Positions 1 to 13,100 of a stretch of 64,000 nt of DNA are shown here, one piece after another. The position numbers and the translations under genes were made by a program. The notes beneath the pieces were generated by a model. That model did no database searches and was not told the DNA's origin. It saw only the letters and a program-made list of their open reading frames with translations. How positions within the stretch are numbered: position 1 is the stretch's first letter; each line of letters starts with the position of its first letter. Source of the stretch: Rhyzopertha dominica. Lineage: Eukaryota > Arthropoda > Insecta > Coleoptera > Bostrichidae. Location of the stretch: NCBI GenBank assembly GCA_025024175.1, contig QCXZ01000064.1, forward strand, positions 8,246,001-8,310,000. Reading direction: 5' to 3'.

Positions 1-918
1 TAGAGGCGTCATTATAATCAGCGCGTTTGTAATAATAAGCAAAGTTTATTTTGTACCAAAATCCTGAAATTCCAAGCGCTGATTAAAATAAAAACTGTTT
101 CTGCCGCTGCACATTTTTAAATTGAAATGAATTTCATTTTTGACTCTAGCTCACTATCCGAACTACTGTCACTTTTATTGTGTATTGTTATAAATAGATC
201 TGTAATTCATGCAACAAACATGCTTTAATTTTCAATATATATAAAAACAGAGCTTACAGCTTAAGAGATTTAGATACCTAAATACCTACATAAATATACA
301 TTAGCAAAACGACAATAACTGCCAGAGGGAACGAATAATCACAGAAACTATTTGCAATTAAATGTCAATTCTGTGTGCATAAAGTCGAGTATCGCGTACC
401 TTTTGGGCTATTTTGAACCATACTCGCATATCCACGGACGCCGCTGTGAAATTCGACATTGCTACACAAAAATATTATGCCACAAACTATGTATTATATT
501 GCGAATTTGCACACACCAATAAACCAACGCGTTTTTTGTGCTGAAGCTAAACGTCTGGCGAATTAGGTAGTGTTTAAAGCGAACGAAATTCATTAAGGCG
601 CTCTATAAGAAAGCTCAGTGACGGCGTTATTAGAAATTTAAAAAAAATATATTTGCCATTTAAGCGTAGTATCTTAATATAATAAAGGTGAGGTGCCAAA
701 GATATTAAAAAAAACAAACAAAAATTTTTACTTATTTTGGAAATTTACCCCCCCACAACCCTCTGCACAGCGCGCTTTATTCACGACTAAGACAGTTGTT
801 TTCCTTTTTCGATGAGGAATTATTTGAAGGCAGTGGTAGCTTTTAGCAACAAACTGCAATGGAAAATCATTTCTGGAAAGCTTGTTATACCTGGCAAGGT
901 CTACTATTAGGCAAGCTA
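1..918. other. Non-coding flank, nothing recognised
   Basis: AT-rich sequence with no convincing open frame, RNA gene or terminal repeat. It ends where the first mariner-type element begins. Confidence 0.5.
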
Positions 919-923
919 CTATA

Positions 924-3075
924 CAGGGTGATTTTTTGAAAACTTCACACCTTAAATAACTTTAAATAGAGGAAATATTTAAAATTTTGCAAAAACAGGT
1001 AAACTTTTGTTTGCAGGGGGACAACTTTTGAGATAAGTTTTTAATGGATAGCGCTTACCCTCTTAGCGGGGTAGATACCCCTTCAAAAATTTTAAATGGA
1101 ACAACCCATCTTACGATACATCATTTAAAAGCTTATTGCACAAGGAGTCTTGCCATGTAATTAGTTTTACTATTTTTTACCCATTGACGGGGTAGTGGGT
1201 CAAAAAGTGCATTGTAGCAAGTGGCTTATAAAATGGAATATTTTGGACTTTTTTTTAACAAAATTTATTGNCCTGCAGTTACAATAAAAATTGTCCTTAC
1301 TTAAGCCTAAAAAAACTTGTTAAAAAATAATTGTTACACCTAAGCAAAATTCCAAAAATACTTAAAATTTTCTTTCAACATTGCTTGATATTGCAACTCG
1401 ACAGTTTATACTGAATTGGCTAAATAATTATCTACTTTGTGTTTCCAATTTTTTGTTTCAACTTTTTGGCTACTTCTTTGGCACGACCATCTTTTTGTTC
1501 ACATTCCTTTTTATAAATCGCGTGAAATTTTANAGTGACAGTCCAAGTGATAATGGTTTNTTCAACTGCCGAAAGGGTAGAATAATTTTTATTTACGGTG
1601 CTGAGCATAGCTGTGCTCGTGCGTCAGCAAGGGTGTTTAACGAACGGCACCCCGATAAAAATGTTGACGCTAGGTACATTCTCGATCTCGTGCAGAAATT
1701 TCAAGACACTGGATCTGTAGTAAACAAAAAAGGGCAGGGAATAGAGTCGTTGATGAAATGGCCCAACTTGAAGTACTTGGTCATTTTGCAATGGATCCAA
1801 CTAGCTCTTTGCGTAACATTTCTACAGCCACTGGACTTTCTTATTCATCTGTAAGGAAAGTTACAAAACTGCACAAATTCCATCCCTATAAGATGAAAAC
1901 TCTCCAGGAACTCGGCGAAGATGACTTCGATAGAAGACTGCAATTTTGCGAAATTATGACAGAAAAGATTATAGTAAATCCTCATCTAATAAAAAATATC
2001 TGCTTCAGTGATGAATGCACATTTTTTTGAACGGCTCTGTAAATAAACATAACGTCAGGTACTGGAGTGACGAATATCCTTATATTTTTCGAGAAGGTCA
2101 TACACAAGTTCCTCAGAAGCTGAACGTCTGGGCTGGAATACTTGGCAACGAATTGCTTTACCAACATGATGGAGCCCCACCGCATTACGCCATTAATGTG
2201 CGAAATTGGTTAAATCATAGATTTCCTCTTCACTGGATTGGTAGGCGTGGAACAATTGAATGGCCGCCACGATCACCCGATTTGACTGCTTTAGATTTCT
2301 TTTTATGGGGTCATTTAAAATCTGTGGTTTACAAAACACAACCTACTAGCCTGGACGATCTGCGAGAAAGAATTATTAACGAGTGCAGGAGGATTCCACC
2401 TGAAACTTTCCGAAAAGTGCAGCAGGAGTTCGAGAACCGTCTGTATTATTGTATGGAAAGAGGTGGTGCACATTTTGAGAATCTATTGTAAGGTTTGAAT
2501 TTCTATGGTTTTGTTCACACTGTTTTTGGAGTTACAAATAAATAATTTTTCTTTTTCGTGGACATGGACTTACTAAAAAATTACATGATAAATACTTTAA
2601 TGTTAATAATAATGTTAAAAGAAAATTTTCAGTATTCTGGGAATTTTTTTTAAGTGTCATATTTTTTACATGTTGTTTGTTTAAATTTTGGGTTCTCGTA
2701 AGGACAAATTTTATTTCCGCTCTAAAATAAAATACATTTTGTTGAAAAGAGTCCAAAATATTCAATTTAATAAGCAACCTGTTTCGTAGGCACTATTAAT
2801 CTATTACCCCGTCAATAAGTTAAACGTGGTAAAACTAATTACATGGCCAGACTCTTTGTGAAATAAGCTTTCAATTGATGTATCACAAGATGGATAGTTC
2901 CATTTAAAATTTTTAAAGAGGTGTCTACCCTGCTCAGAGAGTAAGCGCTATCCATTAAAAACTTATCTCAAAAGTTGTCCCCTTGCAAACAAAAGTTTAC
3001 CTGTTTTTGCAAATTTTTAAATTTTTGCTATATTTAAAGTTATTTAAGGTGTGAAGTTTTCAAAAAATCACCCTG
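924..3075 (+). mobile_element. Mariner-type DNA transposon with about 385-bp inverted repeats
   Basis: The ends read CAGGGTGATTTTTTG at 924 and its complement finishing at 3075, each bordered by the TA target duplication (922-923 and 3076-3077). The inverted repeat is very long. Sequence from 924 to about 1313 pairs, with scattered mismatches and small gaps, with about 2692 to 3075, including the GCGCTATCC/GGATAGCGC and GTAATTAGTTTTAC blocks. A broken transposase lies between the arms. Length is 2152 bp. IS630/Tc1/mariner membership follows from the TA duplication and the transposase motifs; the subfamily is not assigned. Confidence 0.9.
1585..2491 (+). pseudogene. Broken mariner-type transposase
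   Basis: Three frames together give a transposase. The N-terminal helix-turn-helix (1590-1750, with RVFNERHPDKNVDARYI) runs in the frame that started at 1381. A shift near 1758 leads into the second helix-turn-helix and FDRRLQFCEIM, then the first catalytic aspartate in CFSDECTFF (about 2005-2028). A second shift leads to NVWAGILGNELLYQHDGAPPH, with the second aspartate, and RSPDLTALDFFLWGH, with the third. About 45 residues normally found between NVWAGILG and the QDGAPPH motif are missing. The C-terminus GAHFENLL with its stop at 2491 is intact. Two frame breaks and the internal deletion make it inactive. Confidence 0.88.
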
Positions 3076-3080
3076 TATAG

Positions 3081-6000
3081 AGTCGTATCATTCGGGCTAA
3101 TTACTAGAAGCCGTAGGTATAGCACCTTAACAAATGTTTTTAAAGGTACCAACCAAATCCGTTGTATTTGTGGATACATTTTACATACAATTTATGCACA
3201 CTTTAACAAAGAACAAGTTTCTTTTATTCTCTGATTAAAATATTGACGCGGGTCGACATTAGTATACTTTTGTTCTTGGCTGTTTAAAAAAAGATAGTGA
3301 AAAGATAGTATATTACTGCTCGATAATAAAGAAAGATTTTTAACACAATATTGATGTGCTTCATAAAAGTAAAAGAGTTAGCAGTATTTGCGATAGTGGT
3401 AGCTATTTTCTATTAATAGTAAAATATCAGTATAATCAGACAGATTATCAGATTTGCAACACCATACTGTAGCGGAAGTAGAAATCGCCGTTATTAATAA
3501 AATATGTGCCATTATAAGGTGCAAAATGGATAAAATATCATCTGTATTTTAAGTGACAGTAAATAGATATAAAAGGCTCCAAGAAACACATACTAGATGT
3601 ATTGTACGGGATAATTGGTTTGCTTGCATTTAATGAGGGGACTGCTGAAGATCCTGTAGCTATAACGAGCATTTGTCAAGATGCCCTAAACTCGTAACAC
3701 TCGGAATTTTCGTACATCAAGAATTTAGATCTAAAATATTGGTTGAAACATTACATTCTTGAGGACATTCCGTTTCATATAAAGATGTCTTAAGACTCAG
3801 GAATACCACAGCTCAAGAACAAATTTCGATAAGAAAATTGTGCAATTTTCTAAAAAGATTAATTTATTTTATCATGATTTGCGTGCAGAATTGTATAATA
3901 AAACGTTTAATGAACTACATGCGTAGTTATTAGTTTAATTTTTCTTTCATAGGTTAGTGAGGATTTTTAATATACTTTCGAACGTGTTTGTCAATATGAA
4001 AACTTAAATAGGATTAATTAGACAGATTTCCTAATTATTGTATTTTGATCTATCGCGTCCCTCCCTGAGCTGCACTAGTGGACGAAGGACGGAGCTACGG
4101 AAATAGTAGAGATGGACGATGCGGCCACGCGAACACGGCAGCAGTCGCGTCTCCCAGAAAAATGTAATCTTTTACATTTAATTTTATACTACCTTTATCG
4201 GTAAATCAAAAAATATGAATTTGCCACGAATGGCACCTAAAAGGACACGGCTAACTTTTAATCTGAATATATTTTTTTGAGTTAGGCCTTAGTTTTCGCG
4301 ATAATGCTAGGTAAACTGAAAATTAGGGAATTTTGAATTAATTGTAGACGGCGCTGAAACCGAAAAACTGACCTTTTATTATTTTTCGGCCGTAAGAGGC
4401 ATGTATTTTGCAAGTCAAAAATTTATTTAAAAATATTCGGTACAGAAAATGTTTCAAATTAAATACAATGCACCGTTAGTTGCATTTTTAACGATATTGA
4501 CTTTCGGCTCGGTCTAATTTTTATAATTCTGGATTTATAATTATCAATATATTAGCTTACATCTGTGTAAGTTTTAGCTTGTAATCCCGAGTCCCCCACA
4601 CAAGTCAAAATATGTCCTATCGGGCACTCTACTATTGACCCTTCGCTACATAAAATATTATTTTGTTAAGCATTACGGGTGTTGCAGTCAGCTGCTGTAG
4701 AAGTGCAGTGGTGGGATTGTGACTACCGCCCACATTCCATTCGCATGCTGTCTGGGCGGGAGGGACATACAGTACAAAACATTTGGGATACAATATCGCG
4801 CGGTTTGGACATTCTTTCGCCCTCTTGAGTGAAGATCATTCACTACGGTTCTGTGGCAATGCGGTGCATTTACATTGGGTATCTTTCTTAATTAATCTAT
4901 GCTTTGGTATATAGGCAAAACCAGTTCTATGCCGTGCTGTCTACACTAGACCTAAACTGCACTGGTGAGCTGTAATGACAGCGAAATAGATCTATCTGCA
5001 GTTGGTTGAGGTGTAGACAGCACAGCATAGACATGCATTTTAACCTTGGATAAGTTTATATTGAACTCTATACTTGATATATAAATAATGAACTTTAAAA
5101 ATTTTTGTGGTATTCAAAAATTTGCGAAAAAATGCAGTTTTTGTTATTTTTCAATAGTAAGAAACACGCTGGTGTATCTTTTGAACTCAATTGAATTTTT
5201 TAGATTTTGATAGTATTTGCAACTTGTCAATGGGTTATCTGAGTTAAAAAAAAACTGACCTATTGACTTATTTTAGTCAGTAGTATTGGCCTTTAAGTAC
5301 TTTAGGATTCATCATTGCTTTATTACACACTCTGTTGCTGGATGAAATGTCATGGTGTGTCTGTGAATGATGTCACAAATAACTTAATAAACAGCCCATT
5401 AAATTAGGAATATTTGGTATTCGGCAATAAAATAATTATGAATTTTGGAAACTCTTCCATATTCATTCTTTCTTTGTGATAGAGCCAATGCACACAATCA
5501 GCATTCCCACTCACCAATACCTTTATGTCAAAAAGTAAGTAAGAAAGTACCACATACANTTATTTATTTTCCTCAGTATATAACTTTTATGTCATTTAAT
5601 AATGCGATGGAATGGTTAATTATGTACTTATGTTCACAAAAAATTCTTATGATACTTATATTTACAGTACAATTTGTTTGTACACATATATGTCGACATC
5701 AGTAGGCATAGACAGAATTTCAGGTTTGACGTCATAAAATTCAGTGATTAACATATTAATGTCATAAAATATAATATCGGCAGTAAATACACACAATTTC
5801 ATAAACACTTCCATATATAACATTTTTTTTTGGTTTACACGAAATCAATGCCATTAAAATTCGAAAAACTACCGTATTATGGAGCCAGTATGCGAAAAAT
5901 ATAAACTATATTATCAAATTATACGTATTATGGATTAATTCTATAAAAAACTTGGGTTGATGTGAATATACTAATCTAAGCATGACAACTGAACAAATAA

Positions 6001-7470
6001 AAAGGACGAATCAATTAAATCATGCATGAATTGATGTATAAAAGTATTGGAACTCACTACGGTGTGACAGAATTATGCATAAATGGATTTTCAAAAATAT
6101 TTAATAAAATTTTTAATTAATACTATTGTTTAACATTTTTAATATGCATCGTACATGTTAGGTAGTTGTTTACACATTTTAATTAATTTATGTAGGTATA
6201 AAACACTTACCAAGATATCCAGTACTGTTTGCTTGTTTTTCAGTTAAATAGTAATGTTGCTGATGATTTTTGATTGTTGTTTGTCATGTCCAGGAAGCTG
6301 GACATGTAAATAAATCGTGTGGAACACGCCAATATGTATTACGTCATTTAGGTAACACATTTAATGGATGCTGCCTCATTTGGGTATAATTCCCATGCAG
6401 GAATTTGTGTATACTTTATGCACTTATCAAAAACTCGTTTGCAAAAATCCTTTGGGGTTTCCAAGTAAAGAACTTGGTGACGGAAGTGTACATTTGTCTA
6501 TGACAGTTGCCAATCGCCTACTTTGGAAAACCAGATAGCACCAATTGACCGACTCCCTGAAGAAGAGAACGACACGTTACATTATTATTAAGCATCTTAT
6601 GTGTGATAAGTTATTCTGAAGTTGCAAAAATAAAGAGATATCCGGGCTCGATAAAATGCTTAGTTTGCTAATAAATTCAATATCAATCAAGTTGAAACTT
6701 TTTATAATTTTCGCGTAGCGCACCAGCGCCGTTGTACTATTGGGCCTTTTGTTACGATCCAGAAAACCATTTGAGCAAGTAAATACCCCCTGCATTTTGC
6801 ACCTATGCGATCTAGCTTGGAGTATACAGCACCTATTTGGACCATTGATTAAGCGTATCATAATTAGATGCTAAAAAAGAACACGAAGTAGGACACGCCA
6901 ACAATCACAGTAAAGGAAGACCGGACCGTAACCGGTGACAGCAAATTGACAATATAGCAACTAGCAAGTAAGTAATCATCGTACTAGCAGCTTCGCTGCG
7001 AAGACGAAAGCGAAAATTGAAAGTGCGACCTTGCCGAAACATGGTAAGAACGGTCCTCCTGAGGATTAAACTAAATATTACACGGAATACAACCCGGGAA
7101 AATTTCACACCAAATACCTTTAATTATCCACTTCGAGGTTTTTTACAAGATATCTAACATTATTATCTATTTTTGATATATTACCTCAGGCAACGTCGTA
7201 AAACTATTGCCTTAACATTTTTATTGGATATATGTATATAATTACATTGATTATTCTGCTATATTCGGACAACTTCATTTTTTTGTANCTTTGTGAACCA
7301 CCGACACATTTTATCTTAAGTTCCCGCATATTTNAGAAAGATCACCTGTTTTGAACATGTCAGTATTAGGCAACAACGTTAGTTTAGATTGTGATATTTT
7401 CAACTGTAGTCAAACTGTAGTAGCAACAACAACAAAAGGCAATGAAGTATTTGTACCCACTTTAATTAGA
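3081..7470. other. Intergenic stretch without a recognised gene
   Basis: AT-rich DNA with only short open frames of no recognisable family (for example 5445-5705 on + and 6577-6861 on -). A hairpin at 4929-5030 is listed separately. Nothing else is supportable. Confidence 0.4.
4928..5030. repeat. Hairpin-forming inverted repeat
   Basis: Two arms of about 33 bp, 4929-4962 and 4998-5030, are reverse complements with a few mismatches. The core TGCTGTCTACAC pairs with GTGTAGACAGCA and ACTGCA pairs with TGCAGT. The loop is about 35 bases. It may be the remains of a small inverted-repeat transposon; no target duplication was identified. Confidence 0.6.
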
Positions 7471-7474
7471 TATA

Positions 7475-9115
7475 CAGGGTCGCTGCAAAGTATGGAACCA
7501 GCAGGATATTTCAGGTTCTATTCGACCGCATTTTCTTGAATGTTTTCAACTCTACGTCAGCTCTCTTTTCCGAGATATGGGCGCAAGTTGCATTTTTTTT
7601 AAATGAGATGGGGGTCAAAAGGCACATCTATTGAAAAGGATATTTTTCCTGATTTCAAAAATGTATCACACTTGTACAATTTATTGCTTCTGAGATGAGA
7701 AAAGTGTGATAAACTTGGGTGTTGCAAAAAAAATAATATTCGTTATCGCTAAGTTCGAACAAAAGTCCAGGTGTCTCCATTTTTCTCTTGACTGGTGATA
7801 ATTTTCTTTCACTTTGTTATTTGCGATCGCAATGCCTCAGTTAACTGAACATGATCGCATCGAAATTTTGATGATGATTGGTTATGGAGATATAAAGCGA
7901 AGTTATTCGGAAGTAGTTGCACTCTACAATGCAATTCATGAAGATCGTCTACNAATTGCCAGATCAACAGTTATTAAAACACTGCAAAGTTTTGACGAAA
8001 TCGGCGGTGTTAAAAATCGTCAAAAACCAGGACGTCCAAAGGTTGCTACGAGTGAGGAAAGTAGCTTGAATGTCCTTTTAGATGTGCAAGAGAATCCCAG
8101 GTATTCCGTACAAGAGCGTGCTCTCACTCACCATATTAGCAGAAGATCTGCTCAGAAAGTTTCATCCATACAAAATTCATTTAGTACAACAACTGAGCGA
8201 AGATGATTTCGATCGTAGAATATAATTTTGGGAAACTGTTATGAACAAGATAGATCAAGATACAAACATTTTAAATTAGATTATATTTTCTGATGAAGCG
8301 ACTTTTTGCCTGAATGGTAATGTGAATAGACTTAATTGCAGATATTAGTCGGACACAAATCGACATTGGATGGAACAAGTCCGCACACAACACCCTCAGA
8401 AAATGAATGTTTGGTGTGGTATTATGGGTAGGTACATTATCGGGCCTTTTTTCATCGATGGAAATTTGAATGCGGCCAAGTATTTACAGCTCTTGCGCGA
8501 ACTTATTCGCCTCTTCCCTAATCGTGAAAATGCTGCGCGTCCTTCTGAACACATGTGGTTTCAGCAAGATGGTGCACCACCCCATTTTGCAGTCAACGTT
8601 CGAGATATTTGAACGCGAAGGCTGCATTACTGCCAGGAATTAAATGGGGAACATTTCGAGCATCTTCTGTAATGTAAATCTAAGAAAATACTGTATTTTT
8701 CACGAATTCATGTTTTTATTTTTTGGGTACCTGATTCGCAATAAATTGATCAAACTAAACGAAAATTATCACCAGTCAAGGAAAAATGGTAATACCTGGC
8801 TTTTTTCTCAATTTTCATTCCTTTCGTTCTTTGTCAGGCTCGATTATTGTATTTTACACATTTCTCAACTCAGAAGCAATAATTTGTACAAGTGAGATAC
8901 ATTTTTGAAATCAGTAAAAAATATCCTTTTCAATGATTTGCCTTTCCGGTAAAAAATGCAACTTGCGCCCATATCTCGGAAACGAGAGCTGACACGGAGT
9001 TGAAAAATTCTAGAAAATGCATTTCAATTNCCCTTAGGCNCATGCACAATTTCAGAAAAATTGGTCGAACAGANCCTGAAACATCCTGTTAGTTCCATAC
9101 TTTGTAGCGACCCAG
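7475..9115 (+). mobile_element. Second mariner-type transposon with long inverted repeats
   Basis: The left end CAGGGTCGCTGCAAAGTATG (7475) and the right end (complement finishing at 9115) are flanked by TA (7473-7474, 9116-9117). Homology between the arms extends about 340-370 bp inward. TCTTGACTGGTGATAATTTT near 7790 pairs with AAAATTATCACCAGTCAAGG near 8762. The core is a decayed transposase. The sequence differs from the element at 924-3075 although the end style is the same, so it is a different family. Several N bases fall inside it. Confidence 0.88.
7832..8672 (+). pseudogene. Decayed mariner-type transposase with catalytic region deleted
   Basis: The reading starts at ATG 7832 (MPQLTEHDRIEILMMIGYGD), an N-terminal helix-turn-helix, followed by GRPKVATSEESSLNVLLDVQ. 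After 8206 a frame break and in-frame stops interrupt it. FSDEATFCLNGNVNR (about 8288-8332) carries the first catalytic aspartate. The frame recovers at 8370 with MNVWCGIMGRYIIGPFFIDG and FQQDGAPPHFAVNVRD, the second aspartate. It then stops at 8612. The segment with the third aspartate (SPDLTPLDFFLWG in relatives) is deleted, and the very end GEHFEHLL with its stop follows at 8649-8672. Several stops, a frameshift and the deletion make it non-functional. Confidence 0.88.
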
Positions 9116-9117
9116 TA

Positions 9118-9896
9118 AGTAATTTTGTTAAATTTCTCAATTTTTGTATGCTTGTCACTTCTGATAGCATTTAATTTCTAAAATTACATTGTCCTGTGAT
9201 TGGTATTTGAACTGTTGGACAATAAACTCACGCAAAACATTATAATTGAATGATGATTCATTAACCTACGTAAGGTTTTGAAGAACATCAGTACAATAGT
9301 ATAGTAACAAAGGCAAATAAATCAAAATTTTGAATTTCGTTAAAGGGTAGCTAACGATTTCATTACCTCAGGATTCGTTCATATTGTAAAAAAAATCAAA
9401 TTTAATTATATAAGCGTGTCAACAATTTAGCGTGTAGTTTTCAGACAACACGTTCCTTTTTTCAGCAGATGCACTCCTCGTTTCAGTTACAATGTTAGAT
9501 AGACAGTTAATAAATTTATTTCGTTTTATAAACAATACGAAAGTTANACTTGTAATTATCACATAACACTAGTAAACAATGTTGCTAATTGACTTATTAC
9601 CAAATAATGTCAATCACATTGACCAGTAGTATGAGATTCCCGCACGTGGTCACAAACGTTACAGTTTTACACAAATTACGGGAAGTCCAGATAGCCAAAT
9701 CCGGCAAAGTCTGGATTCTGAATGCCAGCAGGAGGCGGCGATACAGNCGAATTGTCTTTATGGGTAAAACAGCAATGCCCAACTGCTGCAGTAGCCGATA
9801 AAACAACTACAACTAGCAATAGCTTGTTTCATTGCAGTGGACCGTTCTGCGTACGTTTTGCAGAAACTTTCAACACCCAAGCGCTAGTAATCGCTC
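9118..9896. other. Upstream region of the NRF-6-like gene
   Basis: About 780 bp between the second mariner and the TATA box. No coding or repeat structure is recognised. A somewhat more GC-rich block at about 9640-9800 could be promoter-proximal sequence, but no specific factor site can be supported. Confidence 0.35.
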
Positions 9897-9930
9897 TATA
9901 AAAGCTTGGATATTGTAATTTCAAATTACT
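9897..9930 (+). promoter_or_regulatory. TATA box and probable transcription start of the NRF-6-like gene
   Basis: TATAAAA at 9897-9903 lies about 85 bases before the start codon at 9982. Transcription would be expected near 9925-9930, giving a 5' UTR of about 55 bases. The paralogue at 63497 has the same arrangement, with TATAAAAG about 82 bases before its ATG, which supports both. The start site itself is inferred. Confidence 0.6.
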
Positions 9931-9981
9931 ATCTTGCCTGTCCCTTTCTTGTTCGCGGCGCGTTGCCTCGCTTTATCAACT

Positions 9982-10174
9982 ATGCTTAAGTTTGTGGTAC
10001 TGCTGGGTGTGGTGATACAAACTCTCGCACAATACAACGAATCTGATGAAAAGGTTGCATTTTTGTTTCCTAGTTTACCCATAGGTGACATTGCCTCGGA
10101 TAATTTCGTGTGCAATGAGGAAAGTGCATTATTCCAGCGGCATCTAGAAAATTCGTCTCTTTGGGCGTACGAAA
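9982..10174 (+). CDS. nrf-6-like: NRF-6-like exon 1 (signal peptide and start of NRF domain)
   Basis: Codes for residues 1-64. ATG 9982 is chosen over the in-frame upstream codons because it directly precedes the hydrophobic leader MLKFVVLLGVVIQTLA and fits the TATA distance. The exon carries CNEESALFQRHLENSSLWAY, the family's N-terminal motif, with a possible N-glycosylation site at Asn57. The donor is GAAA|GTAAGT, phase 1. Confidence 0.88.
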
Positions 10175-13100
10175 GTAAGTGCAAGATAGAATTTGTAATA
10201 TTATTGACAATTTCAGCGTTCAATAAGTGCGCATTAAGTGTGGGTTCGCTATTGTAATTAATTATTTGTAGTTTAATAAAATGCAGTAATTACTCAACTA
10301 ATGAGGTTTTACCGTTCACATTGCTATACATAATTGGCTTTGTTGTTAGCAGCACAAACGATGCATCAGATGCAACTACTTTTCTTCAAGGTTTTAATCG
10401 TAAAAAATATATCATTGAAAGTGCAGTGCAACACATGCAGAATTTATTAAATTACATGTTATTCATAACAATTTTGCCAAAATATTTAAAGAATTTTCTC
10501 AATCAAACTCGTACCTTCTGATACATCAACTAGGTACTTTGATTCAGTAATGTGCATCGTGCCGGCGAGGCCAGCTGATAAAAATCAATCCTTGGAAATG
10601 TCGTTAAAATATCTATCACAATTTTTTCCACAAATGTGAAAGGTTACTCTTTTTACCTGATTATGTGCAACTTTCTTAATATTTAATGGTATCTGCATAA
10701 AAGTATGTGTGTACAATAATATCAATAAACTAGCGGGTACTTTTTGTCACTACTGACATTGATTTCTGCTTAACGCAGTAACGCGTAACACATGGATAAT
10801 ACGCTGCCATAGAAAACATGCTAGCTCATAAAGCTTTGTATGCGGAAGGTATATATTATTAACTTTTTCTGACATTTCATTACTATTTTATAAAAGCACT
10901 AGATACTTTCTTGGAATTTAGGCAATTTAGAAAAAGGCGCGCTGAATTTGAATAATGCTTTATTTTTCAACATAACTTCCTTCTACACTAACGCGTTTCT
11001 CCTAACGTTTCTTCAACTGTGTCATTCTGTCAAAAACATAACTTCTTGAAAGGTCCGCAAAATAACTGTAAACAGCATAAGCAGTCTCTTATAATACCTT
11101 AAACTTTAGAGCTTTATGAACCCTGCAGTTGCTGTGCAACAGCGATTTCTATTGTTTATAAGAAATCGGATACTTTGCTACAATTACTAGTTTTATCCTG
11201 TAAATCTTTTGTGCAAAGATGTAAAACGTGAAATTGGTTAATCAATCGGTGTGACATTTTTAGCTTGTTAATACAGTTTTCGACAATATTAATGCCCTTC
11301 GTACATCCTTATAACTGTCTGCTTATTAAAGCATTTTGTATCCTTTGATGTTGAGGTCAATTTAACATAGCTTTGATGTTCGTGGGAGGAAACAGGTCTA
11401 AATGCTACGGTATTGACACCAACTGATGGTTGGATCTAAAATGCTTCCTCAGCAGTGGGACTCCAAACCACTATATGCTGTGCTATACTTTTTTAATTGC
11501 TGTTTTTTTTCATTCCGGTTTATAGTGGTAAGCCATGTCTTATCAAGTATGGTAGCATAAAAAATTACTTTCTTGCTGATTCAGTTATTTCAGCTCTGTT
11601 CAAATTTAAATGAAATCGCCTTATGTTTTGAAAATATAAAGTATGTATTGCAATGATGATAATTTTTTACTAATTACTGTTATATCTGTTACTAGCAAAA
11701 CTCACGTAATAAGCTGTTCAAGTAATTCATAAACTTCAAAAGGACTTTGCTCATACAGCTGATCAACAGCCATCACTATCCATCCATCTATCTACCGTCT
11801 GGAAATATTTTGACGCCATAGCTATTTATATCTATAATTATTTAATCACCAAGTTGGTTCTTATGGTTATTACAGTATAATAATTATTATGTACCGAGTA
11901 CTTAAAGTAATACTTGAGGGGACAAATAGACAAGTCTATGATTGTTGATGATATCCAAGATTTAAGCTCCATAATTGCAGTACAATTACTAAATTAAACT
12001 AAAATAAAATAAATTAAACAATTACTAAATCAAAAAGTGCTTTTCAAAGCGATGCGACAAAAAATATTTCCAATTGGTACAATTCCAATTTTAAGACATG
12101 TAGCTCTTCGTCTAAGGATATAGAAAATAAGCTATTGCTCATATTTGCAAAAATAGCCCGGTATTTAGAACCTAAACATGATGCTTTATAGACTCGACAT
12201 AGTTTTAGAAGAAGCTCCGCATCTATCTTATTTGTAGATTAAGGATTCGTTGGAACTGAACTGACTGCCGAAAATCTTGTATTTCAAGAGATACTATGCT
12301 ACCATCCGCTATAGTGTCATGTCCCAAATTATTAATCTTATTTATATTACCATTGCTTCTACATCAGGAGTCAATATTAGTAACTGTTCGAACTTTAGGA
12401 TATCCATTTCCATGTTTCTAAAAATTAGGCAATTTACATTGATTTTTCTCCAATTAAAGTTTTCTTGAATTTATGAAATTGTTTTATTATGTTTAAACAT
12501 TTTAATAATAATAGTAGTTGTCATTTGTTTAATCCAGAAATACAGTAATACAAGCGTTTGAATTTGCAGGCGAGGTTCAGTTTTAAAGTGCTTTTCAACC
12601 TAACCTGCAGTCTCCAGACATACAAAAAATTTTACAATCCGATCAATTCTGCAAAAATACAACTAATGCAAAGGAAACCATAAATTCTTTAAGATAATTT
12701 TCGACTAACATGATCTGAATGAATTTATGGTTTCCTTTACATTAGTTGTATTTGCAGAATGGATGGCACTATAAATTTTTTTCTTTTTTCCCTTGTTAAT
12801 GAAATTTACTTTGTGAGCGTGGTCTTACTGCGTCATGTAAATATATGTCTGGAGACTGTAGGTTAGGTTGAAAAGCATTTTAAAGCTGAACCTCGCTTGA
12901 ACAAAAGCAAAAAAGTTTATTGTATTTCGAAATTAAATAAAAGATAATAATAATAATAATTATTATTAAAATGTTAAAACAAAGTAAAACAATTTCATAA
13001 ACTCAAGAAAACTTTAATTGGAAAAAATCAATATAAATGACCTAATTTAAAAAAAAACATGGAAATGAACACGATAAAGTTCGAAGAGTTACTAATATTG

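Noticed and set aside
3575..3700. A 43-codon open stretch reading GIIGLLAFNEGTAEDPVAIT
   Set aside because: It looks protein-like but has a stop just upstream, no splice sites that I trust and no family I recognise.
5445..5705. 86-codon open frame on +
   Set aside because: Contains an N, has no recognisable motif and lies in AT-rich DNA where such frames arise by chance.
6577..6861. 94-codon open frame on -
   Set aside because: No family features, no splice or promoter context.
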